In this document: positions 1-8,950 of the stretch, piece by piece | Position numbering within the stretch: the first letter of the stretch is position 1 | Layout: the number at the start of each line of letters is the position of its first letter | Assembly (NCBI GenBank): GCA_024710355.1 | Contig: JANJUX010000041.1 | Coordinates: 124,001 to 188,000 of the forward strand | Length of the DNA: 64,000 nucleotides | Origin: Candidatus Rifleibacteriota bacterium | GTDB taxonomy: Bacteria; Muiribacteriota; Ozemobacteria; Ozemobacterales; Ozemobacteraceae | Reading direction: 5' to 3' | Notes under the pieces: model-generated | Databases searched by the model: none | Told to the model about the DNA's origin: nothing | What the model saw: only the letters and a program-made list of their open reading frames with translations | Translations under genes and position numbers: made by a program

Positions 1-118
1 TCACTCAGGCACCAAAGCCTCTTCGATTGCCGGCCAGATTTCCTATGAACTCTACATGAAACGCCAGGGCAAAGACCCAGCGGCAGTAGCCAAAAAAACC
101 CGCCGCAGCCGCCGTTAA
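1..118 (+). CDS. C-terminal end of an unidentified protein (partial)
   Basis: An open frame enters from the left edge and stops at a TAA at 116-118. Only 38 residues are visible. They begin HSGTKASSIAGQ and finish with a basic tail, KKTRRSRR. Nothing in this fragment identifies a family. A strong terminator hairpin follows at once, which supports this being a real gene end. Confidence 0.6.
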   Translation, partial: HSGTKASSIAGQISYELYMKRQGKDPAAVAKKTRRSRR

Positions 119-135
119 ACGAGCTCAGCACACGC

Positions 136-171
136 AAAAAAAATACCCCGGCATGACCGGGGTATTTTTTT
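136..171. terminator. Bidirectional rho-independent terminator
   Basis: A perfect 9-base-pair stem (143-151 with 157-165, ATACCCCGG/CCGGGGTAT) closes a 5-base loop. It is flanked by an A-tract on the left (136-143) and a T-tract on the right (165-171). It sits between two converging genes, the partial plus-strand gene and the minus-strand Clp-type ATPase, and can serve both. Confidence 0.9.
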
Positions 172-177
172 GTTTGA

Positions 178-1626
178 TTATTCTTCTTCTTCGAGCTTGG
201 TTGGCGGGTCAACAAACTTCGGAAGTGCCTGAGGCGGCATTTTCGGCGGTTCGATCTCTTTGATCTCAACCTTGCCGACAATCTTGAAATTGGCGCAGGG
301 CTCTTTATCTTCGTCAACACCGTTCTCGGCAGAGATATCGTCACCCTTGTTGAAAGAGCCTTTAAGAATCTGCTCTGCCAGAGGATTCTCGATATAACGC
401 TGAATGGTGCGGCGCAGCGGGCGGGCGCCGTATTTAAGATCAGTGCCCTTATCGACCAGGAAAGTTCTGAGTTCGTCGGTGAAAGTAAGGCGCATATTCA
501 AGCCTGAAACGCGTTCAGATACTTCCTGGAGCAGGATTTTAAGAATTTCGAGATTGTCATTCTTGTCGAGCGCTCTAAAGACGATCACATCGTCGATGCG
601 GTTGAGAAATTCGGGCGGGAACTTCTTTTCGAGGCTCTTGCGGGTGATCTTAACCTTCTTTTCGTGTGACAGGTCGTCGAGCTTCTGGGCGACTTTGGCA
701 GACGATTCGTCAACTCTGAAACCGGGCTTGCTCTCTTCAGTGGTGATGTCAGAAACCCCGACGTTAGTTGTCAGAATGATGACACATTCTCTGAAGCTGA
801 CAGTTTCACCTTTGCTGTCGGTGAGAATGCCTTCGTCAAGCAACTGCAGCAGCAGGTTATGAACTTTTTCGTGTGCTTTTTCGATTTCGTCGAAAACAAC
901 AACGCCATTTGGCTTGTTCTTAACCGATTCGGTCAGATAGCCGCCTTCGTTGTGACCGATGTAACCCGGAGGGGCACCAATCAGCTTGGCGTATTCATGG
1001 CTCATGGCAAATTCTGAACAGTCAATGCGCACCAGATCGTTTTCGCTGCCGGTCATGAATTCGCAGAGAGCCTTGGCAAGCTCGGTTTTACCGACGCCGG
1101 TCTGGCCGACGAAAATAAAGCTGCCGACCGGGCGTTTCGGGTTCTTCAGGCCGACGCGGGCTTTTCTGATCGCCTGAGCCACAGCGGTTACCGCTTCGTC
1201 CTGACCAATAATGCGCTTGCGCAGGTGATTTTCGATCTCCATGTAACGCTGCTGCGAAGTTTTTGCTTCTTCGTTCTCAGAGCCGAGCATGGTGATAGCA
1301 CCGCTTTTGGCGGCCTGTTCGTCGACCTGAATGGTAACCTCTTTAATATCGAGCGTCGGGTTAACCTTGACGCAGAGATTATAAAGTTCCTGTTCGATGA
1401 TCTCACCAAGCAGGGGGTATTCGTTGTTTCCAAAGACCAGAGGGGCAATCTCATCGAGATAGTTGACGACTGAAGCGTTGATTATCAACCGCTTGTAAGA
1501 TTTCTTGTCGGTTATCTTGATGTTCTTGAAAAGCTGCTGTTTCTGCTCTGGCGTGAATGATCGTATGGCAACAAAGCGGTCTAAAGATTCACAGAACTTC
1601 ATCTTGATTCCGGGCGTGGAATCCAT
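178..1626 (-). CDS. Single-ring ClpB/ClpC-type AAA+ ATPase with an atypical N-terminus
   Basis: 482 residues. The second half is an AAA+ module of the Clp/Hsp100 D2 type: Walker A GQTGVGKT (174-181), pore loop GAPPGYIG (217-224), Walker B VVVFDEIEK (242-250), a sensor/arginine-finger segment FPPEFLNRID, and a sensor-2 motif GARPLRR in a ClpB D2-small-like lid. Such modules unfold or remodel proteins. ClpB and ClpC normally carry two AAA+ rings plus a Clp_N domain. Here only one ring is present, preceded by about 125 residues that resemble no Clp_N repeat I recognise, and the acidic tail ends EEEE. No ClpP-binding loop is obvious, so a protease partner is not implied. The start is ATG at 1626 behind AGGAGG. 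A shared terminator lies just downstream. Confidence 0.85.
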   Translation of the reverse strand: MDSTPGIKMKFCESLDRFVAIRSFTPEQKQQLFKNIKITDKKSYKRLIINASVVNYLDEIAPLVFGNNEYPLLGEIIEQELYNLCVKVNPTLDIKEVTIQVDEQAAKSGAITMLGSENEEAKTSQQRYMEIENHLRKRIIGQDEAVTAVAQAIRKARVGLKNPKRPVGSFIFVGQTGVGKTELAKALCEFMTGSENDLVRIDCSEFAMSHEYAKLIGAPPGYIGHNEGGYLTESVKNKPNGVVVFDEIEKAHEKVHNLLLQLLDEGILTDSKGETVSFRECVIILTTNVGVSDITTEESKPGFRVDESSAKVAQKLDDLSHEKKVKITRKSLEKKFPPEFLNRIDDVIVFRALDKNDNLEILKILLQEVSERVSGLNMRLTFTDELRTFLVDKGTDLKYGARPLRRTIQRYIENPLAEQILKGSFNKGDDISAENGVDEDKEPCANFKIVGKVEIKEIEPPKMPPQALPKFVDPPTKLEEEE

Positions 1627-1656
1627 GAGAACCCTCCTGAGGGTACGTTTTTCCCA

Positions 1657-1686
1657 TTGACAAGCGAGTGCACAATGGAGTATAGC
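1657..1686 (+). promoter_or_regulatory. Sigma-70-like promoter for the TPR/pilus-ATPase run
   Basis: A consensus TTGACA (1657-1662) is followed after 18 bases by TATAGC (1681-1686), 41 bases upstream of the TPR gene start. It overlaps the opposing candidate promoter of the Clp-type gene, so the two divergent units may compete for polymerase. Confidence 0.5.
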
Positions 1687-1687
1687 T

Positions 1688-1716
1688 ATTGTATCACTAA
1701 CCCAACCTCAAGGCAA
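1688..1716 (-). promoter_or_regulatory. Sigma-70-like promoter for the Clp-type ATPase gene
   Basis: Read on the minus strand, TTGCCT (1716-1711) is followed after 17 bases by TACAAT (1693-1688), one base off the consensus -10. It lies 62 bases upstream of the ATG at 1626. Prediction from sequence only. Confidence 0.4.
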
Positions 1717-1726
1717 TACCCGTAAA

Positions 1727-3145
1727 ATGTTTATCAAGTCTAAAGAGGCTGAAGAACTTTTTGACAGAGGAATTAATTATTTCAGAGCCGGATTTTTTTC
1801 TGCTGCACTGAATGAATTCAATCAGGTAAAAAACATTGCACCTGACTACCCTAATATAGACTTCATCATCGAAGCCGCCCACAAAAAGAACAACGAGGTC
1901 GCCGGGCAGCTGAGCAATTTTATCGAAGAAAGTTTCGATGACGAAATAAAAGAGCTTTCTGATGAGCTGACTGTCGAAAATTCGTCTTATCTCGGGCCCG
2001 AAGTTCAGGCACTGCTCAAACGCGGCAACTTCAACGAAGCCTTAAAAAAGCTGCGCCAGGCCGAGATGATCATTCCCGACTCCCGACCGCTGCTTTTACT
2101 CCTGGGAAACACGCTGCGCCGCCTGGGCATGCTCAGCGAAGCCGAGAAGGTGATGCAGCGCGCCATGCATGCCTATCACGACGATGCTGAGATTCTCAAT
2201 AATCTTGGCAATGTCTACCTGGCCATGAGCCTCTACCAGGATGCAGAAGACGCCTTCAGAACCGCGTTGAGACTTTCACCCGAAGACCCGCGCATTCTTA
2301 ATAACCTCGGCGCCCTGCGCATGCAGACGAACAATCTCGACGATGCCGAACGACTGTTCCGCAAAGCTCTGAAAATTCAACCTAAATGGGCAGTTCTGGC
2401 AAGAAATCTGCAGAACCTGCAGCGCCGCATGCAGGCCCTTGAAGAAGAAATCGAAAAGCTGCGCGCTGAATTCGTCGCGCACCCCGGCTATCTCGATATA
2501 GGCCTGGCACTGGGCAAGACACTTTTTTTCAGAGGTTACTACTCTGAAGCCCGCAGCACCCTGCGCGGCGTTCTCAAGAAAAATCCAAACCTTCTGGCAG
2601 CTTGGTTCTATCTCGCCACCATCTATGAAATCACTGATGACACGGAGATGGCCATCGACAGTTTCCGCGAAATGGTTGTTCGCAGTGGCAAAACTGAGTG
2701 TTCGGAGTTCGTCAATTTTGAAAGCCTGATGAAGCAGGAATTCTTCGCTGAAGCTCTCGCCGAACTGAAAAAAATCGCGATTATCGAACTCGATCTGGCT
2801 TCAAGCCGCATCAATCTTGGCATCAAATATTTCGAAGAATGTCAGTGGGAAGACGCCCTGCGTCATTTCGAAGAGGCGGTTCAGATCAACGATACCTACC
2901 CCGACGCCTTTTACTGGGTCGCGCTGGCGAAAATTCAGCTCAACAAGCCCACCGCCGCCCGCGAATGTCTCGAAAAGGCCATCGAGCTCAACCCGGACTA
3001 CGCCGATGCGCATTTCCAGCTCGGGCTGCTGCTGCGGGCAAAGGCAAAGAAAAAAGCTCGCACAAGTTTTGAGAAGGCTTTATCATTGAACCTGCGACCA
3101 TCATTTGCTAGAATAGCTGAAGGAATTCTCAAAGAGCAGAAGTGA
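1727..3145 (+). CDS. Tetratricopeptide repeat protein
   Basis: 472 residues with many TPR helices. There are two blocks, roughly residues 85-230 and 245-465, with typical motif endings such as FRTALRLSPEDP, FRKALKIQPKW and LEKAIELNPDYADAHFQLG. A Glu/Lys-rich coiled-coil-like link (about 220-245) separates the blocks. There is no signal peptide or membrane segment, so it is probably a cytoplasmic scaffold. It lies 23 bases upstream of the pilus/secretion-type ATPase gene on the same strand. That suggests co-transcription and perhaps a role in assembling that machine; the role is inference. The start ATG lacks a strong Shine-Dalgarno sequence. Confidence 0.8.
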   Translation: MFIKSKEAEELFDRGINYFRAGFFSAALNEFNQVKNIAPDYPNIDFIIEAAHKKNNEVAGQLSNFIEESFDDEIKELSDELTVENSSYLGPEVQALLKRGNFNEALKKLRQAEMIIPDSRPLLLLLGNTLRRLGMLSEAEKVMQRAMHAYHDDAEILNNLGNVYLAMSLYQDAEDAFRTALRLSPEDPRILNNLGALRMQTNNLDDAERLFRKALKIQPKWAVLARNLQNLQRRMQALEEEIEKLRAEFVAHPGYLDIGLALGKTLFFRGYYSEARSTLRGVLKKNPNLLAAWFYLATIYEITDDTEMAIDSFREMVVRSGKTECSEFVNFESLMKQEFFAEALAELKKIAIIELDLASSRINLGIKYFEECQWEDALRHFEEAVQINDTYPDAFYWVALAKIQLNKPTAARECLEKAIELNPDYADAHFQLGLLLRAKAKKKARTSFEKALSLNLRPSFARIAEGILKEQK

Positions 3146-3168
3146 TTCTGCCCGGGGTGTAAACTTTT

Positions 3169-6100
3169 ATGGATCAAGCGGCCTTTAAACTTTCGTTTCC
3201 GGCTTTTCCGGCCGATGACGAGTCTATTGAAAAACTCGGCAGACTGCTGATAAACGAGGGCGTCGTCACCTCCCAGGTCTGGCAGGAAACCCGCAGCAAA
3301 AATGCCGACCCCGCCGCTTTCATTCAGGCAATCGCCGCCGCTGAGAAGGTCACCCCCGAGCTGCTCGCCCGTAAAGAAGCCGAAATTCTGAATGTTCCCT
3401 TCATCAAGGTCGATGAAGTCGAAATCACTCAGGATGCGTTCAAACTGATCGACAAGAAAATCATTAAAGAAAAGCGCATTATCCCGATCAGAATCAATGG
3501 CCCCGAGCTGATCGTCGGCACTGTGGCACCTGCCGACGCCTCAATTCTGACCGGTGCGCACCTGACCATGGCTCTAAAACCGGCCAAGGTATTGGGTGAT
3601 GCTCTCGACAACAAGATTTCACAGATGCTCGGTGAAAAACCTTCTGCCAAAGCCGGCAAAGGTCAGAAAAAGCGCCTTGGCGACATTCTCATCGAGTCGA
3701 AATTCTGCACTGCCGAACAGCTCGACAATGCCCTCAAAGGTGCCAAAGAACAAAAACTGCGCATGGGCGCCTATCTGGTCAAACACGGCATCCTTTCAAA
3801 CAAGCAGCTTTCTATAGCCCTTTCAAAGCAGTTCAATATTCCGTTTATCGATCTTGACGAAAGTCTCGTCGACCCCGTTCTGGCGACCCTGCTGCCGAAG
3901 AAACTCTGCCACGAGCAGATTCTCTGCCCGGTCAAGCGCGAAAACAACAAGCTTGTTCTCGCCATGACCGATCCGACAGACATCATCACCATCGACCACA
4001 TCGAAATGATGACCGGCATGCGGGTTTCACCTGTCGTCAGCTCTGAACTTTCGATCATCGCTGCCCTCGGCAACCTCTACGGCGAAAATATCGACTCACT
4101 GGCCGAAGGCATCGGTGGCCCGTCTTCCGGCGGTGACGAGCTCAATGAACTCGGCGGCATGGATGAAAACGACGCACCGATCATAAAACTGGTCAACCTG
4201 GTTCTGACTCAGGCAGTCGTTCTGAATGTCTCCGACATTCACATCGAAATCTATGAAAATGAACTGCGCATCAGGTTCCGCCAGGACGGCACCATGAAAC
4301 TGTTCATGACCCCGGCCAAGGCGGCACACGCCGGCGTTATCAGCCGCATCAAGGTTATGGCCAACCTCGACATCGCCGAGACCCGCCGCCCGCAGGACGG
4401 CCGCATCAAGTTGAACATGCAGAACCGCAAAATCGACCTGCGTGTTTCCTGTATTCCGTGTGTCTGGGGCGAAAAGGTGGTCATGCGTATCTGCGATCAG
4501 GGCAATCTGAAAGTCGACCTCAAAGACCTTGGTTTCGAGCCTTTTGTTCTCGAAAAATACATGGAAGGCGTCGAAAGCGCGAACGGCATCGTTCTGGTCA
4601 CAGGTCCTACCGGTTCTGGCAAAACCACAACTCTTTATTCATCGCTGTTTCTTCTCAACAAGCCGTCGATCAATATCATGACTGCCGAAGACCCGGTTGA
4701 ATACAACCTGATGGGAATCAACCAGGTACAGTGCCACGCCGACATCGGTCTCGACTTCGGAGCTGCGCTGCGTTCGTTCCTGCGCCAGGACCCTGACGTC
4801 ATCATGCTCGGCGAAATCCGCGATTACGAAACCGCCAGTATCGCCATCAAAGCGGCCCTTACCGGCCACCTGGTCATTTCGACTCTGCACACCAACGACG
4901 CACCGGCCACGGTAGCGCGCCTGCTGAATATGGGCATCGAACCGTTCAGCCTTTCGACCTCGCTGCGTGTCGTGCAGGCGCAGCGCCTCGTCAAAAAGGT
5001 CTGCAAAACCTGCGCCAACGAATTCAAGCCCGACAAAGACCTGTTGCAGTCTCTCGGCATCAACGACAGGCTGTTGCGCAAACTACAGCTCACCGACCGT
5101 TTCAATCTCGACAACCTGATGTTCAAACGCGGCGCCGGTTGCCCCGACTGCGATAATACCGGCCTCAAAGGTCGCCAGGGCATTTACGAAGTTCTCACCA
5201 TGACCCAGGGCATGCGTGAAATGATCGAAAACAAGGCCACTACCGAAGACATGCGACGCCAGGCTCTGGCCGACGGCATGCTTTCATTGCGTGAATCGGC
5301 GCTGTATAAGCTTATCACCGGCAGCACCAACGTCGAAGAAGTATTCGGCACCACCATCGATGCCGGCGGCCAGGAAGAAGAAGGCGCACCGGGCAAAGCA
5401 AAACCGGCGACCGCACCGACACATTCTGCAGCTGCTCATAAACCGGTCGAAGTCACAACCACGATTGGTGGCGGCAATATTGGCGATCTCGCCCGTGAAC
5501 TGCATGAATTCAACAGTATTCTTGCCAGAGTCTCGGGTGGCGGCAGCGCCACCGTGGCTCACGCCAGCATCAGCGGCGAAATTCTCAAAAACAATATCGC
5601 CGCACCGCTCGAAGCGATCAAGACGCAGGCCGCCAAAACCGACCAGGCTGACAAGGTCCTGCCGATAATTCAGGCCCAGGGCCAGAAAATGGAACACAAC
5701 GTCAGAAATCTGATCTCACACTTTTCTGACTTTCAACCCAAAATTGGCCAGCTGCCGCTTAACCAGCTTGTAGAAAAAGAGATTTTTGCGGCCCTCAAAA
5801 ACCATGTGGTCACCGCAAGGTTGCTTTCGGGCAACAAGGATATCGGCAAGAATCTTAAGGTCTCGAAAAACCTGCCTGAAAACCTGCCCAACGTAAAAAT
5901 CGACCCCGAAGCCTTCGCAACCATCGCCTCGAATATTTTTATCAACGCCCTGATCGGGCTTGGCACCAAAGGTGGCGAAATTAAAGTTGTCACACGTCTC
6001 AAGCCGAAAACCACCGACCGCGTCGAATTTATCATTTTTGACAGCGGCTCGGGCATACCCGCCGATCAGCAGAGCGATCTGTTCAAGCCTTTTACCGCAG

Positions 6101-6234
6101 CCGGCAAAAAATCGCTCGGCCTGGGGCTTGCGGTTGCCCAGAAGCTGATCAGACACCTTAACGGCGAAATCACCATCAAAAGCACTCCTGATACCAGCAC
6201 CCTGGTAACAGTCGAACTGCCAGCCGCAGCCTGA
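3169..6234 (+). CDS. PilB/GspE-type secretion ATPase fused to a histidine-kinase-like ATPase domain
   Basis: 1,021 residues, about twice the usual family length. Two N-terminal MshEN/T2SSE_N-like domains (about 15-160 and 170-310) precede a canonical GspE/PilB motor. That motor has Walker A GPTGSGKT (479-486), Asp box AEDPVEY, Walker B VIMLGEIRD (544-552), a His box in HLVISTLHTND, and a C4 zinc site (CKTC near 612, CPDC near 657). Such ATPases power type IV pilus or type II pseudopilus extension. After an Ala/Pro-rich linker (about 740-790) comes an unusual tail. A helical segment resembles a HisKA dimerisation helix, with NNIAAPLEAI where kinases have HELRTPL, so the phospho-accepting His is replaced by Asn. 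A HATPase_c fold follows, with N-box NIFINA, G1 DSGSGIP (958-964) and G2 LGLGLA (983-988). No receiver domain or partner kinase is adjacent. I infer nucleotide- or dimerisation-based control of the motor rather than phosphotransfer. Confidence 0.88.
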   Translation: MDQAAFKLSFPAFPADDESIEKLGRLLINEGVVTSQVWQETRSKNADPAAFIQAIAAAEKVTPELLARKEAEILNVPFIKVDEVEITQDAFKLIDKKIIKEKRIIPIRINGPELIVGTVAPADASILTGAHLTMALKPAKVLGDALDNKISQMLGEKPSAKAGKGQKKRLGDILIESKFCTAEQLDNALKGAKEQKLRMGAYLVKHGILSNKQLSIALSKQFNIPFIDLDESLVDPVLATLLPKKLCHEQILCPVKRENNKLVLAMTDPTDIITIDHIEMMTGMRVSPVVSSELSIIAALGNLYGENIDSLAEGIGGPSSGGDELNELGGMDENDAPIIKLVNLVLTQAVVLNVSDIHIEIYENELRIRFRQDGTMKLFMTPAKAAHAGVISRIKVMANLDIAETRRPQDGRIKLNMQNRKIDLRVSCIPCVWGEKVVMRICDQGNLKVDLKDLGFEPFVLEKYMEGVESANGIVLVTGPTGSGKTTTLYSSLFLLNKPSINIMTAEDPVEYNLMGINQVQCHADIGLDFGAALRSFLRQDPDVIMLGEIRDYETASIAIKAALTGHLVISTLHTNDAPATVARLLNMGIEPFSLSTSLRVVQAQRLVKKVCKTCANEFKPDKDLLQSLGINDRLLRKLQLTDRFNLDNLMFKRGAGCPDCDNTGLKGRQGIYEVLTMTQGMREMIENKATTEDMRRQALADGMLSLRESALYKLITGSTNVEEVFGTTIDAGGQEEEGAPGKAKPATAPTHSAAAHKPVEVTTTIGGGNIGDLARELHEFNSILARVSGGGSATVAHASISGEILKNNIAAPLEAIKTQAAKTDQADKVLPIIQAQGQKMEHNVRNLISHFSDFQPKIGQLPLNQLVEKEIFAALKNHVVTARLLSGNKDIGKNLKVSKNLPENLPNVKIDPEAFATIASNIFINALIGLGTKGGEIKVVTRLKPKTTDRVEFIIFDSGSGIPADQQSDLFKPFTAAGKKSLGLGLAVAQKLIRHLNGEITIKSTPDTSTLVTVELPAAA

Positions 6235-6280
6235 CTCATCTGAGCCGGCCGCTGCAGATCTTCAGACAGAGAGGTTTTAC

Positions 6281-6877
6281 ATGAAAATCACCAGAGTTTT
6301 TCCGGCTTTTATGGCTACTATCGTCGCTTCGGCAATTTTCTGCACCACACCGGCTTTCTCTCAGACAGATCACCCGATTGTTGAAGCTCTGAAGCCAAAA
6401 TACGGCAATGTCATGGTTAAAGATCTCGAAAATCAGTATGAATTCACTCTGTCGCTGCCATTCAACGAAATTGAAAACGCGCTGAATCTTATTGTCAGCC
6501 AGGAATGGTACCCGACCTGGATCTCGGTCAGCGCCCGCCCCGACGAAAAAGCCGCCATCAACCTCACGGCAACCACCACAAAGAACGAATCGGCAAAACG
6601 CTTTGCCATGCTGCAGGAACTGGTCTCTCCCGGCATGCTGCCCTGGAAAACCACCGACCTCGACGACAAAATGCCCGGCGTTACCGCTGTCGAAACAAAT
6701 TTTGCTGAAAGGGTCTCGGTTATTGGCGAAACTCTAAAAAGCGGCCTCATTTTCAGCCATCTTTTCCCGATGATCAAGCGCGTTACCTGCGTTTCAGACC
6801 CGTTTTTTGAAAGAGGCAGTTATTCTGACACCCCGGCCGGAAGGGTGATGAATTTTACCGTTAAATGCAACTGGTAA
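6281..6877 (+). CDS. Secreted protein of unknown function
   Basis: 198 residues. A Sec signal peptide is clear: basic MKITR, hydrophobic core to about 22, and cleavage after AFS near 28. The mature part is small and mixed, with one Cys (CVSDPF) late and a Cys/Trp at the C-terminus (KCNW). I do not recognise a family. The start is preceded by AGAGAGG. It lies between the motor ATPase gene and rluB, and overlaps rluB by 13 bases, so it is probably in the same transcript. Confidence 0.75.
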   Translation: MKITRVFPAFMATIVASAIFCTTPAFSQTDHPIVEALKPKYGNVMVKDLENQYEFTLSLPFNEIENALNLIVSQEWYPTWISVSARPDEKAAINLTATTTKNESAKRFAMLQELVSPGMLPWKTTDLDDKMPGVTAVETNFAERVSVIGETLKSGLIFSHLFPMIKRVTCVSDPFFERGSYSDTPAGRVMNFTVKCNW

Positions 6878-7599
6878 GACTGCAGAAACTGCTCGCCAAC
6901 TGGGGCGTTGCTTCACGCCGCGCCGTCGAAAAGCTTATCGATGCCGGTGCTGTTTCGGTCAACGGGCAGACGGTTGAAGGGCAGGGCTTTTCGGTCGACG
7001 CCGACAAGCCGCCGGTCATAAAAGTTAACGGCAAAATTATTACGCCGCCAGCCGACGATTACCAGATTTTTCTTTTCAACAAGCCTTTGCGTGTAGTTAC
7101 CACGTTGAAAGATGAACGCGGCCGCCCAACCATCGCCGATTATCTGCCGGCCGGTCGACGCCTCTACCCCGTTGGGCGACTCGATTACGACTCGACCGGA
7201 CTGTTGCTGATCACCAATCACGGCGAACTGACAAATCGACTGCTGCACCCTTCCTTCAAGGTCGACAAGGAATACCTCGTCAGAATTTCGGGCACACCAC
7301 TTTCAGCCGAAGAAAGCGAAAAATTCAGCAGCGGCCTCGAACTTGACGACGGCCTGACCGCACCCTGTCGCATAAAAAAGAATCCGGAACCAGACAGCTA
7401 CACGGTCGTAATTCGCGAAGGCCGCAAACGCCAGGTGCGTCGAATGTTCGCCCACCTCGGTCGCCAGGTAACCAGTCTGCATCGCGTCAGATTCGGCCCC
7501 CTGAGCATAGGCAATCTCAAAGCCGGCGAACTCAGGCCTTTAAAAGCAGAAGAAAAGGCAGCCCTGCTCAAAAGCGCCGGGCTGAATCATCAGCAATAG
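6865..7599 (+). CDS. rluB: RsuA/RluB-family rRNA pseudouridine synthase
   Basis: 244 residues. An N-terminal S4 RNA-binding domain (1-60; RLQKLLANWGVASRRAVEKL) is followed by the RsuA/RluB/RluE catalytic domain. Its signature is VGRLDYDSTGLLLITN, in which Asp107 is the expected catalytic residue, with FNKPLRVVTT and the C-terminal REGRKRQVRRMF motif typical of the family. It converts a uridine in rRNA to pseudouridine; RluB itself acts on 23S rRNA. RluB, RluE and RluF are hard to separate by eye. Its start lies inside the preceding gene and its stop is one base before the sensor-kinase ATG. The last codons lie in a 28-base sequence found again at 29211-29238. Confidence 0.93.
   Translation: MQLVRLQKLLANWGVASRRAVEKLIDAGAVSVNGQTVEGQGFSVDADKPPVIKVNGKIITPPADDYQIFLFNKPLRVVTTLKDERGRPTIADYLPAGRRLYPVGRLDYDSTGLLLITNHGELTNRLLHPSFKVDKEYLVRISGTPLSAEESEKFSSGLELDDGLTAPCRIKKNPEPDSYTVVIREGRKRQVRRMFAHLGRQVTSLHRVRFGPLSIGNLKAGELRPLKAEEKAALLKSAGLNHQQ
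7557..7584 (+). repeat. 28-base repeat, copy 1, inside the 3' end of rluB
   Basis: These 28 bases are identical to 29211-29238. Here they are coding (AALLKSAGL region of RluB) and can form a 6-base-pair hairpin, CAGCCC/GGGCTG. In the second copy the same sequence is the core of a terminator between convergent genes. Confidence 0.8.
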
Positions 7600-7600
7600 C

Positions 7601-8950
7601 ATGAACGAAAAATTACCAGATTATTCGCCAAGACCAAATTTTCTGGACAGGGCTCTGGTGATCTTCAATCTTTTTCCGGAATTCAACGAAGCAGCTCTGG
7701 CAGAAAATCCATCGGAAGTAATGCATACATGGCGCGAAAGGGCCCTGCTCATCGTCGTGTTTGCCTCTTTGATCGCCAATCTGCCACTAGCTCTGGCAGC
7801 GGTAAAAGGCGAGTTTAAAATAATCCCGCAGTGGGCTGCCAATCTCGTTCTGATGGCCTATTTTCCATGTATTGCCTTTTCACTGGTCAGAAGTATTGCT
7901 TTTATCTCAAGGGTTCATCTGATTCTCGGAGCCAAAGCAATCGTCGGGGCCATTCAGCTGATCACCACCCAGCTGGTTGGTGGCGGGCGTCTGACACTCG
8001 CTTTTCTGCCGGTAACCGCACTCATTCTCGGAGGAACAAGAGCTGCCGGAAATATGTTGCTGCTATGTGTTTTTATCATCGGCTCAATCACCTGCATGAT
8101 GGCCGCCGATACCGCCATACCCGCGGCAGTGCATACCGACAACATTACGGCCGGATACTGGCTTTTTCAGTTTTTTGTCTGGATTGGCGGCATAGTTCCG
8201 CAACTGTACCTTATGGGGCATTTTCTGGCGCTTCAAAATAGAACTGTTGTTGCAGTAAGTTCGGCCCGTGACAAAATCGATGCAGAGGTGGCACGAAACC
8301 GCCGGCTTGAATACGAAATCAATAAAATTGGTGAAAAAGAGCGGCAAAAATTGGGCGCTGAGCTGCATGATGGCCTGTGTCAGCACCTGACAGCGACGCT
8401 GCTTAATTGCAGTACTCTTGAATACCGGATGAAGAAATCTGACTCTGCAGATCTTGCATCAATAAAAAAAATTCGCGAGGGAACAGAGCGGGCCATAGCC
8501 CTGGCCTATGAAGTCGCCAGGGGCTTGTGTCCGGTTCGGATTGAGCAGGATTCCCTTATTCCGGCACTTCAACTGCTCTGCCGGGAAATCCGGCAAAAAA
8601 GTGAAATAGATTGCAGAATTCAGGCAGATCAGGGCATAAAAATTCCAACATCAGAGGCAGGCCTGCATTTGTACCGCATTGCCGGCGAAGCAATTGCGAA
8701 TGCCGTAAAGCATTCAGCCTGTTCGCGCATTATTGTCAGACTTGCCGGCAGCGAAAACGAAATCGTTCTTGAAATCTCGGATAACGGCCATGGCATGCCA
8801 TCAGAGAAGGTTTTTTCAAAGGGAATGGGTTTGAATATCATGCAATATCGCGCCCATCTTATTGGTGGCAATCTTGAGATAAAAGTCGCTGAAATGGGTG
8901 GAACCAGCGTAATATGCCGCTTGCCCGCAGTGAAGGAAAATGATGAATAA
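7601..8950 (+). CDS. NarL-type sensor histidine kinase, membrane bound
   Basis: 449 residues. The N-terminal part (about 45-210) carries several hydrophobic segments, for example ALLIVVFASLIANLPLALAA and LLLCVFIIGSITCMMAA, giving a multi-pass sensor with no large extracytoplasmic domain. A short coiled coil leads into a HisKA_3 box, KERQKLGAELHDGLCQHL, with phospho-accepting His256. The HATPase_c domain has an N-box (GEAIANAVKHS), G1 DNGHGMP and G2 GMGLNIMQ. It is the classical partner of a LuxR-type regulator, and one is encoded immediately downstream with an 11-base overlap. The signal is unknown. The start ATG follows the rluB stop by one base. Confidence 0.9.
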   Translation: MNEKLPDYSPRPNFLDRALVIFNLFPEFNEAALAENPSEVMHTWRERALLIVVFASLIANLPLALAAVKGEFKIIPQWAANLVLMAYFPCIAFSLVRSIAFISRVHLILGAKAIVGAIQLITTQLVGGGRLTLAFLPVTALILGGTRAAGNMLLLCVFIIGSITCMMAADTAIPAAVHTDNITAGYWLFQFFVWIGGIVPQLYLMGHFLALQNRTVVAVSSARDKIDAEVARNRRLEYEINKIGEKERQKLGAELHDGLCQHLTATLLNCSTLEYRMKKSDSADLASIKKIREGTERAIALAYEVARGLCPVRIEQDSLIPALQLLCREIRQKSEIDCRIQADQGIKIPTSEAGLHLYRIAGEAIANAVKHSACSRIIVRLAGSENEIVLEISDNGHGMPSEKVFSKGMGLNIMQYRAHLIGGNLEIKVAEMGGTSVICRLPAVKENDE

